Assembly (NCBI GenBank): GCA_903916385.1
Contig: CAIWWH010000043.1
Location: 1-55,859, forward strand
Direction of reading: 5' to 3'
DNA from: an uncultured Actinomycetes bacterium
GTDB taxonomy: Bacteria > Actinomycetota > Actinomycetes > Nanopelagicales > Nanopelagicaceae
Length of the DNA stretch: 55,859 nt
This document shows positions 1 through 8,636 of the stretch, in pieces (position 1 is the stretch's first letter; the number at the start of each line of letters is the position of its first letter). The position numbers and the translations under genes were made by a program. Under the pieces are notes generated by a model. It was not told where the DNA came from and did not search any database. It was given only the letters and a program-made list of their open reading frames with translations.

Positions 1-1
1 C

Positions 2-580
2 CCGCTCATCATCATCGCCTTCGGGGTTTTCCTCTTAAAAGAGAGGATGCGCCGCTTGCAATGGATCTCGGTGGCTATCGCTTCCCTTGGAGTGATTGTC
101 TTGGCGATTGACTACGGAAGACCCCCATGGATCGCAATTGCACTCGCCACCTCGTGGGGTAGTTACGGTCTAGTTAAAAAACAGCTGGGCTTAGGAGCTT
201 TAGAGGGCCTGGCAATTGAAACCACCCTCTCTCTGATCCCGTATGGTGGCTATCTCATCTGGCTCACTCACAATGGGACCGGTCAGTTTGGACACAAGAT
301 CGGTCTTACGACCCTGCTCATCTTGGCAGGGGTTGTAACTGCAATTCCTCTTTTGATGTTTAATGGCTCAACAAATCGTTTGAAATTTACAATTATTGGG
401 TTGTTGCAATACATCACTCCCACAGTGCAATTTCTTATCGGAGTTTTGGTTAGACACGAAGCGATGACCACCGGACGTTGGTTGGGATTCTTGATTGTGT
501 GGGGTGCGCTCTTCACGCTTGGTTACGACCTCGTTAAATCAGGAAGTTCTGGTGATAATAGTTTCGCAGAGTTCGACTAA
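2..580 (+). CDS. rarD: RarD-type EamA-family transporter, 5' truncated by the window edge
   Basis: The open frame runs in from the window edge and gives 192 visible residues; the true start lies outside. Hydrophobic helices follow one another, with the 'LKERM' turn near the top and a 'LQYITPTVQFLIGV' segment near the C-terminus. That pattern is typical of RarD proteins of the drug/metabolite transporter superfamily, which normally have about 290-300 residues and ten helices, so roughly the last two thirds is present. It is an inner-membrane permease and the substrate cannot be told from sequence. An internal ATG at 47 falls inside the conserved region and is not the start. The 3' end overlaps the convergent polyprenyl synthase gene by about 42 nt. 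Confidence 0.85.
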   Translation, partial: PLIIIAFGVFLLKERMRRLQWISVAIASLGVIVLAIDYGRPPWIAIALATSWGSYGLVKKQLGLGALEGLAIETTLSLIPYGGYLIWLTHNGTGQFGHKIGLTTLLILAGVVTAIPLLMFNGSTNRLKFTIIGLLQYITPTVQFLIGVLVRHEAMTTGRWLGFLIVWGALFTLGYDLVKSGSSGDNSFAEFD

Positions 581-1525
581 AGCTCGCTTTGCGGCCCCAT
601 CGGGCAGGCTCTTCAACTCTAATTGAGCTTCATCGGCATATTTGTGTAGCAATTTTCTGGATGCCACCATTGCGGCGTGAGTGCGGAGCTTCTTCAGAGT
701 CTCTGCGACGATCGTCTCATCCGTGATCGGTGCAGAAAGAATTGTTATTAGCTCTTGATCGGCGGGATCGTCTGACTCTAAGACGAAGAGCGTTACCAAG
801 GTCGGAACACCTTCGCGAAGATCTGTACCAGGCGTCTTTCCACTCTCGTTGGATTCAGAGGCGATATCAATAACGTCATCTGCCAGCTGAAATACAACCC
901 CGATCTTCTCGCCAAAACGCGTCAAAGATTCAACGACTTCAGGAGTTGCTCCAGAGAGTAGCGCTCCAAAACGAGCCGAAGTAGCAATGAGGGAGCCCGT
1001 CTTATCGGCTACAACGTTGAGGTAGTGATCTAGCATCGATAGGCCAACGGTTGAACCTTGCGTCTCGGTAATCTGCCCGATGACGAGTCGCTCAAAAGTA
1101 CGAGCCTGCAGCCGCACCGCTTCAGGCCCCAAGTCAGCCAAGAGGTCTGATGCTTTTGCAAAAAGGTAGTCACCGGTGAGAATTGCCACGGTGTTGTTCC
1201 AACGCGCGTTTGCGCTTTCAACGCCGCGCCGCAGTGGCGCTTCATCCATCACATCGTCGTGGTAGAGGGTTGCAAGGTGGGTTAGTTCGCAGACCACCGC
1301 CGCTTCAATAATCTCTGGTCGTTTTGGATCGCCAAATTGGGCGGCAAGTAAGGCGAGCAATGGTCGCAGCCGCTTGCCTCCGGCCTCCACCAGATGCCTC
1401 GAGGTTTCAATAACAAGGGGGTAATCGCCTTGAATCTGTTTGCGAAGTAGATCCTCCACACGCTTCATATCGGAGCGGATAGAGAGTTCCAGCTTTACAT
1501 CAAGATGCGGAATTCCAAATGCCAT
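539..1525 (-). CDS. Long-chain polyprenyl diphosphate synthase
   Basis: This trans-prenyltransferase of 328 residues condenses isopentenyl diphosphate units to make the polyprenyl tail for menaquinone. The first Asp-rich motif is D90-D91-x-x-D94, preceded by small residues (A85, T86), which in this family fits a long product. The second is D216-D217-x-x-D220. The KRLRP and GxKIGxxFQxxDD contexts are also present. It lies 6 nt downstream of menG and is probably cotranscribed with it, supplying the side chain that MenA attaches. M. tuberculosis has a comparable grcC1 near its men genes. The exact chain length cannot be read from sequence. Confidence 0.92.
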   Translation of the reverse strand: MAFGIPHLDVKLELSIRSDMKRVEDLLRKQIQGDYPLVIETSRHLVEAGGKRLRPLLALLAAQFGDPKRPEIIEAAVVCELTHLATLYHDDVMDEAPLRRGVESANARWNNTVAILTGDYLFAKASDLLADLGPEAVRLQARTFERLVIGQITETQGSTVGLSMLDHYLNVVADKTGSLIATSARFGALLSGATPEVVESLTRFGEKIGVVFQLADDVIDIASESNESGKTPGTDLREGVPTLVTLFVLESDDPADQELITILSAPITDETIVAETLKKLRTHAAMVASRKLLHKYADEAQLELKSLPDGAAKRALVELCETIITRTS

Positions 1526-1531
1526 AAATTA

Positions 1532-2230
1532 CTACGCAGCCTTGAAGGCGATGTGGACCGCGACGATTCCAAAGGTGAAATTCTGCCAAGCAACAGTTTC
1601 CCAACCTGCGCTCTTGATCTTCTCAGCTAATTGCTCTTGAGTCGGCCAGGCTTGGATTGATTGAGCAAGATAGATGTAGGCATCGGGATTTGAAGATAAT
1701 TTGCGCGCCAACTTTGGAAGAAGGTTCATGAGGTACTTCATATAAATCGTGCGGAACAATTTATTGGTTGGGTGCGAAAACTCAACTACGACCAACCGTC
1801 CACCTGGCTTGGTGACACGCAAGGCCTCTTGCAAAGCCTTATGAACGTCATTTGTGTTACGCAATCCAAATGAGATTGTCGTGACATCAAATTCATCCGA
1901 AGTAAATGGAAGATTTAGCGCATCGGCCAAAGTAAAGGGGAGATCTGGGTGACGCTTCTTGCCGGCATCCAACATCCCTTGCGAGAAGTCGGCCGGGATA
2001 ACAGCTGCACCAGCATCGGCAAGAGGGCGGCTCGAAGAGCCAGTACCTGCTGCGATATCGAGGATCTTCATTCCGGCCTTTGGCGCAATTATGGCTGTCG
2101 CCTTGCGACGCCACGCCTTGGTCTGACCGAGGCTCAGAAGATCGTTCATGAAGTCGTAGCGCTTAGCGACGCCATCGAACATGGAGGCGACCTCTTCAGG
2201 CTCCTTATTGAGATCTGCTGACTTACTCAC
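1532..2230 (-). CDS. menG: Demethylmenaquinone methyltransferase (UbiE/MenG family)
   Basis: A SAM-dependent methyltransferase of 232 residues that carries out the last step of menaquinone synthesis, methylation of the demethylmenaquinone ring. SAM motif I 'LDIAAGTGS' is at residues 57-65. The family signatures 'MFDGVAKRYDFMNDLLS' (17-33) and 'ISFGLRN' are clear, followed by 'RVTKPGGRLVVVEFSHP'. The start is GTG at 2230. There is no good Shine-Dalgarno; a TACTAT hexamer about 15 nt upstream may be the -10 of a very short leader. The gene is divergent from bioY and lies upstream of the polyprenyl synthase on the same strand. Confidence 0.94.
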   Translation of the reverse strand: MSKSADLNKEPEEVASMFDGVAKRYDFMNDLLSLGQTKAWRRKATAIIAPKAGMKILDIAAGTGSSSRPLADAGAAVIPADFSQGMLDAGKKRHPDLPFTLADALNLPFTSDEFDVTTISFGLRNTNDVHKALQEALRVTKPGGRLVVVEFSHPTNKLFRTIYMKYLMNLLPKLARKLSSNPDAYIYLAQSIQAWPTQEQLAEKIKSAGWETVAWQNFTFGIVAVHIAFKAA

Positions 2231-2304
2231 GCGTACATTCTTGCGATAGTAGGCTGGTAAAACAACTTCAAACCAGACTCACGCGGGTGTATGGTGCAGG
2301 CTCG

Positions 2305-2310
2305 AAGGAG
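2305..2310 (+). promoter_or_regulatory. Shine-Dalgarno of bioY
   Basis: AAGGAG lies 6 nt before ATG 2317 and decides the bioY start against the longer frame opening at GTG 2287. It is one of the few strong ribosome-binding sites at the head of a transcription unit here. Confidence 0.8.
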
Positions 2311-2316
2311 AACCAA

Positions 2317-2898
2317 ATGTCGATTTCATCAACCGCAACGCTGCGCGGTGCCTTAATTGCTCGTAGCACCATGGCCACCAAGATTGCACTCGTTGCTGGA
2401 GGCGCCGCCTTTCTTGCACTGATGGCGCAAATCTCGATTGCAGTGCCCGGTTCACCAGTGCCCGTCACAGGACAGACGCTCGGTGCGCTCTTGCTGGGAA
2501 GCGCTTACGGAGCATCACTTGGTTTCACAACATTTGCTACCTATCTGATCGTTGGCTTCTTAGGAGCACCAGTATTTGCTTCCGGGGCGCATGGACTCTC
2601 CCGAATTACCGGAGCTACGGGTGGTTATCTCGTCGGAATGTTATTAGCGTCACTTATCACCGGTTACTTGGCAGGTCGCAAGTGGGATCAGAAGATTGCA
2701 ACCGTTATTCCCACGATGCTCTTCGGCGACGTCATCATCTTTGCGGCTGGCCTCATCTGGCTCCACCACTCCATCCACGCCAATTGGGCCACAACCTACA
2801 AGCTGGGTTTCTCTCCCTTTATCCTCGGCGAAGTGATCAAGATCGCAATCGCTAGTACCACCATGCCGACGCTTTGGCGTTTTGTGCCAAAAGAATAA
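2317..2898 (+). CDS. bioY: Biotin transporter substrate-binding component BioY
   Basis: An integral membrane protein of 193 residues, the S component of an ECF-type biotin uptake system. BioY hallmarks are visible: 'VPGSPVPVTGQTLGALLLGSA' region followed by an 'LGAPVFA' and 'GATGGYLVGM' segment, with about six hydrophobic helices. I start it at ATG 2317 because AAGGAG (2305-2310) sits 6 nt upstream; an in-frame GTG at 2287 lies upstream of that ribosome site and is not used. No EcfA/EcfT genes are in the window, so it either works alone or shares an energising module encoded elsewhere. It is divergent from menG. Confidence 0.93.
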   Translation: MSISSTATLRGALIARSTMATKIALVAGGAAFLALMAQISIAVPGSPVPVTGQTLGALLLGSAYGASLGFTTFATYLIVGFLGAPVFASGAHGLSRITGATGGYLVGMLLASLITGYLAGRKWDQKIATVIPTMLFGDVIIFAAGLIWLHHSIHANWATTYKLGFSPFILGEVIKIAIASTTMPTLWRFVPKE

Positions 2899-2905
2899 AG
2901 GTACT

Positions 2906-2911
2906 TAACTT
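2906..2911 (+). promoter_or_regulatory. Candidate -10 (TAACTT) of leaderless menF
   Basis: TAACTT is followed by 6 nt and then the menF ATG at 2918. No Shine-Dalgarno is present. It fits the TAnnnT plus 5-9 nt spacing seen before many other starts in this window, so the transcript probably begins at or next to the ATG. Confidence 0.5.
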
Positions 2912-2917
2912 ACGCCT

Positions 2918-4144
2918 ATGGCGTTGCGCATCACCACCGAATTACTCGGGGATCATCCTCGCCTCAGTGAGATTACAACTCACCTACCCCTAAGTGCGAG
3001 TTGGATTCGCGGAGCCGACGGGTTCATTGCATTTGGGAAATATAAGAGCCATACGGTGCAAGGTAAGAAGCGCTTCGCCGAAGCCTCCGCCTGGTGGCAG
3101 AACGAACTCTCGCAATTAGAAATCAAGAACAATGTGCATGGCGTCGGAACTGGTCCAATCGTCTTCACCTCCTTCTCATTCTCCGAGGATCAACCCTCGC
3201 TCCTAGTAATTCCTGAAATTGTTGTTGTTCAGAAAAATGGAAAGTCGTGGATCACCTGGATCGGCGACAGACAGCCTGAGTTAAGCGCGCGAGTGATTCC
3301 TAGCATCGGATTAAGTTTGGAGTGGAAGAACGGCGCACTCACAGATAGTGCGTGGTCGGGTGCGGTCGAAGAATCCGTCTCTCGAATAAAAGCTGGCGAA
3401 CTCGAAAAAGTTGTACTCGCCCGTGATCTCATCGCTAAGTCTGACAAAGTTATAACACCAGCAGCTCTCATTCAATCGCTCGAAAGTGAGTATCCATCTA
3501 CCTGGCTCTTCCTCGTGGAAAACCTCATCGGTGCCACTCCAGAACTGCTCGTGCGTTTAAGTAAATCTCTTGTCACTTCAAGAGTTCTCGCAGGAACGAT
3601 TCGCCGTACCGGTGATGAAGAGCGCGACTTTGCACTAGCAGGCTCTCTCGCTAAATCTTCTAAGGATCTTGAGGAGCACGAATACGCCGTGCGCTCCGTA
3701 GCGCAAGCCTTGGAGCCTTTCGCCTCCTCAACCAACATTCCAGATGCACCTTTCGTCTTGCACCTGCCAAATGTTATGCACCTTGCAACAGATGTCACCG
3801 GGGTTATAAATGACACGGCATCAAAGGTAGATATCTTTAAGTTAGTCGCCGCTTTGCATCCATCAGCTGCTGTCTGCGGAACTCCTACGGATGCGGCACG
3901 AGAACTCATCACCGAACTCGAGTCCATGAACCGCGGAAGATATGCCGGACCCGTCGGCTGGGTAGATGCCCATGGAGATGGCGAGATGGGAATTGCACTG
4001 CGCTGCGGCGAGATTGGTGACGATCAACTTTCAATTCGACTCTTTGCAGGTTGCGGAATCGTTGCGGGCTCTAGCGCGCAGGAGGAGTTAGCGGAGAGTC
4101 AGGCTAAATTGCTTCCGATGCGCAGCGCGCTAACCAGACTCTGA
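2918..4144 (+). CDS. menF: Isochorismate synthase
   Basis: Converts chorismate to isochorismate, the entry step of menaquinone synthesis. The protein has 408 residues and the chorismate-binding domain fills its C-terminal two thirds. Family features are K164 in 'EKVVLARDL', the acidic 'SKDLEEHEYAV' helix (about 248-258), 'LHPSAAVCGTP' (313-323) and the closing 'FAGCGIVAGSSAQEE' loop (376-390). An entC-type paralogue would look similar, but the menD, menC, menB, menE and menA neighbours make menF the better name. The start is ATG with a leaderless-type promoter. Its 3' end overlaps convergent menD by 46 nt. Confidence 0.93.
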   Translation: MALRITTELLGDHPRLSEITTHLPLSASWIRGADGFIAFGKYKSHTVQGKKRFAEASAWWQNELSQLEIKNNVHGVGTGPIVFTSFSFSEDQPSLLVIPEIVVVQKNGKSWITWIGDRQPELSARVIPSIGLSLEWKNGALTDSAWSGAVEESVSRIKAGELEKVVLARDLIAKSDKVITPAALIQSLESEYPSTWLFLVENLIGATPELLVRLSKSLVTSRVLAGTIRRTGDEERDFALAGSLAKSSKDLEEHEYAVRSVAQALEPFASSTNIPDAPFVLHLPNVMHLATDVTGVINDTASKVDIFKLVAALHPSAAVCGTPTDAARELITELESMNRGRYAGPVGWVDAHGDGEMGIALRCGEIGDDQLSIRLFAGCGIVAGSSAQEELAESQAKLLPMRSALTRL

Positions 4145-5664
4145 GTAACTTTTTTTAAGGAGGCCGCATTGGTCTCCCGATCCGGCACTTCCACCACTAT
4201 AAAATTTAAACCCGGTGATTGATGGACGATTGAGTGGAGCAGATCGGTCCTGTTCTTCACCTTCGTAACGCTCCCACCAAATCCTTGAATTACCCGTTCT
4301 AAATCCAAGTTATGTGGAGTAGCGAATATCTTCTCAAACCCCTCTACTCCTGATTGCGGTAAGGTATTGAAGATCCCCCCACCGTTATTATCGATAACAA
4401 AGAGCGTCAAGTTTGCAGAGGTCGGGTTAGCCAGCGCAGAGATATCGTGGAGAAATGTGATATCTCCGAGGATGGCATATGAGCGCTCGAACTTTTCTGC
4501 GATTCCAAATGCTGTTGCAATACTTCCATCGATCCCAGCTAAACCTCGATTGGCAAAGGTGTGAATCCCGCTTCGCGGTACCGCAAAAGCTTCAATGTCG
4601 CGGACCGGACGACTGCTGCCGATAAAGAGCGCCGAGCCCTCGGGTAGGGCAGCTGAAATTGAGGCAACCGCTGATTGTTCAGACCAATCAAGGTGGAGTA
4701 CATCACGGGCTTGGGTAGAGATCGCTCTCCATCTATCGAGCCAGACCGAGTCTTTTTCGCAGTATCCATCAGGGAAGTTTGCAAATACTTTGGAAGCGCT
4801 GCGATCCGTATCAACGGTCAGAGTTCGGGGATCGATCACCACGACCTCTTCGCACTCCTTTATAAAAGTGTTGATGCTCCGTGAAAGAGTGGTGCGGCCA
4901 ACTACGACAATTTGATCGGGTCGCAACGTCGCACGCATCTCGGGATCGGTCAGAAGTAGCGAAGCGTGGGCAATCGCTTCTGGAAAGGAGAGTGGATCTT
5001 CGGCTATCAGAGGCCAACCTAATGAGTCAGCAAAGAGAGAGATCGCTAGCGGATCGAAACCGGCTCGATCATGTCCAACAATCAGTAGACCACGCCGAGC
5101 TGGTGAGAAGAGTTCTTGAGTATTGGAGAGTTCTAACTCCAGAGTTTTCGGTGTCAACCCAGCCAACCAATCGCTGCGATCATCACCGAGTAGTGGCTCA
5201 TCAAATTGAATATTGAGATGGGCTGGCCCACCTCTCAACATTTCGGAAACGTTTATGACCGAGGCGATATCGACGGTTTCAATTGGTGCAAGTAACCCGA
5301 CTTGTAAGGTCGTCTGATTAGCTCCCGTTCGTCGTAGGTGTGCAGGACGATCCGCGGTTAAGAAGAGCAATTTATTCGCGGAGTGGTAGGCCTCGAGTGC
5401 GGCCGGATGGTAGTTAGCGACTGCAGTTCCGCTTGTACAGATCACAGCGACGTAAGCATCGGATGCCTTACTCAAGCCCAGTGCAAAGAAGGCGGCCCCC
5501 CGCTCATCAATTCGCACATGGAGATTAATAAGCCCCGCTTGCTCTGCTTCATAAAGAGCAATAGATAACGGAGCGTTACGTGACCCGGGAGAGAGCACAA
5601 AGTCTGCCACTCCTGCCTCAATTAACTGGCGAACAATATTGCGAGCAAGGGCCGTTGAATTCAT
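4099..5664 (-). CDS. menD: SEPHCHC synthase (MenD), ThDP-dependent
   Basis: Adds a 2-oxoglutarate-derived succinic semialdehyde unit to isochorismate, using thiamine diphosphate. The protein has 521 residues. The N-terminal pyrimidine-binding domain carries 'LSPGSRNAPLS' (24-34) and the cofactor-activating E54 in 'RIDERGAAFFALG'. The C-terminal domain carries the ThDP/Mg motif that starts 'GDITFLHD' at 400 and closes with 'NNGGGIF' at 426-432. Its ATG overlaps the menC stop by 1 nt (TAATG), so menC-menD are translationally coupled. The order on this strand is menB, menC, menD. Confidence 0.96.
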   Translation of the reverse strand: MNSTALARNIVRQLIEAGVADFVLSPGSRNAPLSIALYEAEQAGLINLHVRIDERGAAFFALGLSKASDAYVAVICTSGTAVANYHPAALEAYHSANKLLFLTADRPAHLRRTGANQTTLQVGLLAPIETVDIASVINVSEMLRGGPAHLNIQFDEPLLGDDRSDWLAGLTPKTLELELSNTQELFSPARRGLLIVGHDRAGFDPLAISLFADSLGWPLIAEDPLSFPEAIAHASLLLTDPEMRATLRPDQIVVVGRTTLSRSINTFIKECEEVVVIDPRTLTVDTDRSASKVFANFPDGYCEKDSVWLDRWRAISTQARDVLHLDWSEQSAVASISAALPEGSALFIGSSRPVRDIEAFAVPRSGIHTFANRGLAGIDGSIATAFGIAEKFERSYAILGDITFLHDISALANPTSANLTLFVIDNNGGGIFNTLPQSGVEGFEKIFATPHNLDLERVIQGFGGSVTKVKNRTDLLHSIVHQSPGLNFIVVEVPDRETNAASLKKVTQSLVSALRIGSNLA

Positions 5665-6620
5665 TAACCCTGCCCCTCCATTAATTCCAGCACTCTTAGG
5701 ATACGTTGCTTCCAGAATGCGGTGCGCTCCGGAGTAGCGAGGTACCTCTCAAAACCAACTGGCTCGCGGCGCTCTACCTCAAGGTAGCCATCTGAAACCA
5801 TGGCCGTGGGGGTAGATGTATCACTTTCGAGCAGTGCGACAGTCCCGAGGCCGCAGGCATAGTTAAATTCCGAGAATGAGGCTGCGAGTGCAAGCCCGTG
5901 CGAAATCCCTACTCCGGTCTCAAGTGCACTGGAAATGACAACTGGGAGCCCCACCTGTTCGGCAATAGTGTGTGCCGCGGCGAATCCACCGACCGGCTGC
6001 CACTTCACGATGGCGATATCCGCGTAGTTCGAGAATGAAGAAAATTCTGCACTCAAGTTCTTGCGAATAGATTCATCGACCGCGATGGGGATTGCAATGT
6101 CGCTCTTGATTTCTGCGAGATCGCTAAGCGATATGCAGGGCTGTTCTACATAATCAAAGACCTTCCCAAAGCGAAGGTGGTACTCGAGCAGGTTAGTGCG
6201 CGCCTGTTCAGCACTCCATCCACCATTAATATCGAGGCGAATCCGCATCTCGGCGTTGAGGTTGAGAACCTCGTCAACGAGCAACGCGCCCTTCTCGAAG
6301 TCATCAACCTTTATCTTTACCGTTGTGCTTCCAGGAAAATGCGAGAGGATCTCTCGAACATGAGTCGGTTCGACCATGGGGAGCGTCGCATTGATTGCAA
6401 CGCGATTTCGAAACAACTTTGGCCAAGGGGCATTGGCGGCTTCTTGCGCAGCGCGCATCCAAGTAGCGGCCTCGTGATCGTCGTACTCCAAAAAAGGACT
6501 AAATTCGCTCCACCCTTGCGCTCCGCGAAAAAGAGCCACCTCGCGAGTAGTGATACCGCGAAACTTATTGCGCAGCGGTATCGCAAGAACCAGAAGATCC
6601 GGACAGTACTCGTCTAACAT
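5664..6620 (-). CDS. menC: o-Succinylbenzoate synthase
   Basis: An enolase-superfamily dehydratase of 318 residues that turns SHCHC into o-succinylbenzoate. The catalytic set is complete: the KxK pair at K102/K104, metal ligands D130 ('LDINGGW'), E159 ('YVEQP') and D182 ('VDES'), and K206 ('IVKWQP'). The ATG is 2 nt after the menB stop, and the gene overlaps menD by 1 nt, so menB-menC-menD is one operon. No menH (SHCHC synthase) is found in the window, so MenC's substrate must be made by an enzyme encoded elsewhere or by a non-homologous hydrolase. Confidence 0.94.
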   Translation of the reverse strand: MLDEYCPDLLVLAIPLRNKFRGITTREVALFRGAQGWSEFSPFLEYDDHEAATWMRAAQEAANAPWPKLFRNRVAINATLPMVEPTHVREILSHFPGSTTVKIKVDDFEKGALLVDEVLNLNAEMRIRLDINGGWSAEQARTNLLEYHLRFGKVFDYVEQPCISLSDLAEIKSDIAIPIAVDESIRKNLSAEFSSFSNYADIAIVKWQPVGGFAAAHTIAEQVGLPVVISSALETGVGISHGLALAASFSEFNYACGLGTVALLESDTSTPTAMVSDGYLEVERREPVGFERYLATPERTAFWKQRILRVLELMEGQG

Positions 6621-6622
6621 TG

Positions 6623-7501
6623 TTAGGGGCGGCGTGGAAATTTATTGAAATCGGGTTCGCGCTTCTCCTTGTAGGCATCGCGACCCTCTTGACCTTCTGC
6701 AGTTAGGTAGAAGAGCAGCGTTGCATCACCCGCAAGTTGTTGCACACCGGCAAGACCATCGTCGGCTGCATTGAGTCCGGCTTTCAAGAGGCGCAGCGCC
6801 ATAGGTGAGTGACGTAGCATCTCGCGGCACCAGGAAACGGTTTCGGCCTCTAGCTCCGCAATCGGGACTACGGTGTTGACTAGTCCCATATCCAGCGCCT
6901 CCTGCGCATCATATTGGCGACAGAGGAACCAGATCTCGCGCGCCTTCTTCTGACCAATGTGCGCAGCGAGAAGCCCGGCACCATATCCGCCGTCAAAGGA
7001 GCCGACCATAGGTCCTGTCTGACCAAATTTTGCATTGTCGGCAGCAATCGTGATGTCACAAACGACATGTAGTACGTGCCCCCCGCCTACTGCCCAACCT
7101 GCAACCATCGCAACGACGGGCTTTGGTAAGCGGCGAATTTGAATCTGTAAGTCAAGAACGTTGAGGCGACCGATACCCTTCTTGCCGAGAGCATCGCTTC
7201 CGATATATCCGTCATCGCCGCGGACGTTAATGTCACCGCCAGAGCAGAAAGCTTCACTGCCGGCTCCGGTGAAGATAATTACCCCGACGGACTCGTCATC
7301 GCGCGCCAATTCAAAGGCCTCTTGCAGCTCACTGAGTGTTTCAGGACGAAAGGCGTTTCGAACTTCGGGGCGGTTGATGGTGATCTTGGCTATGCCATCG
7401 CCAACCTGATAAATAATGTCCTTAAATTCTTCGCCGCCGGCACCGACCTGCCAATCAGGAATTACTCGGCTCCCGACTTCACGCTTAAACGGCTTACTCA
7501 C
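6623..7501 (-). CDS. menB: 1,4-Dihydroxy-2-naphthoyl-CoA synthase
   Basis: A crotonase-family enzyme of 292 residues that cyclises o-succinylbenzoyl-CoA. The oxyanion-hole loops are 'AFCSGGD' (84-90) and 'GWAVGGGH' (135-142), and the MenB-specific 'SFDGGYGA' (168-175) places the catalytic Asp at 170. The family C-terminus ends in '[13 protein letters not shown]'. The start is GTG at 7501, with AAGGAG (the complement of 7507-7512) 5 nt before it. It heads the menB-menC-menD operon and is divergent from menE, with which it appears to share a symmetric -10. Confidence 0.96.
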   Translation of the reverse strand: MSKPFKREVGSRVIPDWQVGAGGEEFKDIIYQVGDGIAKITINRPEVRNAFRPETLSELQEAFELARDDESVGVIIFTGAGSEAFCSGGDINVRGDDGYIGSDALGKKGIGRLNVLDLQIQIRRLPKPVVAMVAGWAVGGGHVLHVVCDITIAADNAKFGQTGPMVGSFDGGYGAGLLAAHIGQKKAREIWFLCRQYDAQEALDMGLVNTVVPIAELEAETVSWCREMLRHSPMALRLLKAGLNAADDGLAGVQQLAGDATLLFYLTAEGQEGRDAYKEKREPDFNKFPRRP

Positions 7502-7565
7502 ACAATCTCCTTATGGTCCCGGCTCTGCGTTGCTATTTCACTTCCAGTATTTCGTCCCAAGCAGA

Positions 7566-7572
7566 TAGCCTA
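7566..7572. promoter_or_regulatory. Symmetric -10 element (TAGCCTA) shared by divergent menB and menE
   Basis: On the plus strand this reads TAGCCT, 9 nt before the menE ATG (7581). On the minus strand it reads TAGGCT, upstream of menB with a leader of roughly 60 nt carrying AAGGAG. TAnnnTA symmetry is a known basis for bidirectional bacterial promoters. The assignment comes from sequence and position only. Confidence 0.55.
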
Positions 7573-7580
7573 CGGGGGCT

Positions 7581-8636
7581 ATGGTAAATAAGTCACCGCG
7601 AGAGCTATTAGAAGTTCCCTCTGCGTGGTCTATCCCACAAGTTATGGACTCCCTCGCCACTTCGTTAAGTGGAGAAGGGCCAGCCTTGGCCTTTGCTCCC
7701 TCCCGATTTAACTCCGTCCCAGAGAATGTGGCGGTTGTTATACCAACGAGCGGCTCTACGGGAGCACCCAAAGAGGTCGCCCTCTCTGCTACCGCCCTGC
7801 GCGCGAGCGCCAAAGCTTCCAACAATTACATGAGGGCAGAGGCTGGTGATTCCTGGTCGCTACTACTTCCAACCAATCACATCGCCGGAGTGAATGTTCT
7901 TGTTCGTGCATTGGAGCTAGGTTCCAAAATAGTTGAATCTGATTATCAGTTCACAGCAATCGTCCCTACCCAACTCTTCCGCGCTCTCAAAGAGGGAGGC
8001 GAACTCTTAGCAAATTTGCAGAACGCCAAGGCAGTCTTGGTTGGAGGCGCTGCTACTCAAGAGGAACTTTTAGAGAGAGCTGCGGCTGCGAAGATTAAAG
8101 TCGTGACCACTTATGGCATGTCTGAGATGAGTGGCGGATGCGTGTATGACGGCTACCCTCTACAAGGCGTGGAAGTTGATACACGTGAAGATGGCCGGAT
8201 TGCACTTCGAGGAGCGATGCAAGCTGAGTGCTACCTAGGGGTTGCCGAACCGCTAGCCGACGCAGATGGCTGGTTCTTAACGAGTGACGCGGGAGCTCTC
8301 GCAGACGGAAAATTAGTAATCACCGGCCGCATTGATGATCAGATTATTTCCGGTGGTGAGAAGATCTCTTTAAGCGCCATCGACTCCTTCCTCAATGCAA
8401 ATCTGGAGAGCGAATATATGAGTTGTGCGATTCCCAGCGTGGAATGGGGTCAACAACTCTGCTTGGCTAGTTCTAGCCGGATTGACGAGAGCGCAATCTC
8501 GGAATTGCTGCGCGAGAGATTCGGGAGACATGCGGTACCCAAATTATTCTTAAGTGAAATCGAACTGCCTCGCGCATCTATCGAGAAGGCAGATAGGAAG
8601 AGATTGGCCCAAATGTTTGAGAGAATACGGCCATGA
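7581..8636 (+). CDS. menE: o-Succinylbenzoate--CoA ligase
   Basis: An AMP-forming acyl-CoA ligase that activates o-succinylbenzoate for MenB. The phosphate-binding loop 'IPTSGSTGAPKEV' is at 54-66. 'TTYGMSEMSGG' supplies the A5 motif, 'GRIDDQIISGGEKIS' the A8 hinge, and 'IEKADRKRL' the C-terminal lysine. At 351 residues it is shorter than the 450-490 of Bacillus-type MenE, as usual for compact actinobacterial versions that lack part of the N-terminal domain. The start is ATG 7581 with a leaderless-type promoter. It overlaps menA by 4 nt, so menE-menA are coupled. Confidence 0.92.
   Translation: MVNKSPRELLEVPSAWSIPQVMDSLATSLSGEGPALAFAPSRFNSVPENVAVVIPTSGSTGAPKEVALSATALRASAKASNNYMRAEAGDSWSLLLPTNHIAGVNVLVRALELGSKIVESDYQFTAIVPTQLFRALKEGGELLANLQNAKAVLVGGAATQEELLERAAAAKIKVVTTYGMSEMSGGCVYDGYPLQGVEVDTREDGRIALRGAMQAECYLGVAEPLADADGWFLTSDAGALADGKLVITGRIDDQIISGGEKISLSAIDSFLNANLESEYMSCAIPSVEWGQQLCLASSSRIDESAISELLRERFGRHAVPKLFLSEIELPRASIEKADRKRLAQMFERIRP

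Noticed and set aside
2287-2316. GTG 2287 as the bioY start
   Set aside because: The only good Shine-Dalgarno (2305-2310) lies downstream of it and points to ATG 2317.
3472-3927. Minus-strand 151-codon open frame
   Set aside because: It lies wholly inside menF, has low-complexity Ser/Arg-rich translation and no start signal.
4881-5216. Plus-strand 111-codon open frame
   Set aside because: Antisense shadow of menD with Arg/Gln-rich translation.
6177-6617. Plus-strand 146-codon open frame
   Set aside because: Fully antisense to menC, whose catalytic residues are all intact; no homology-like features.
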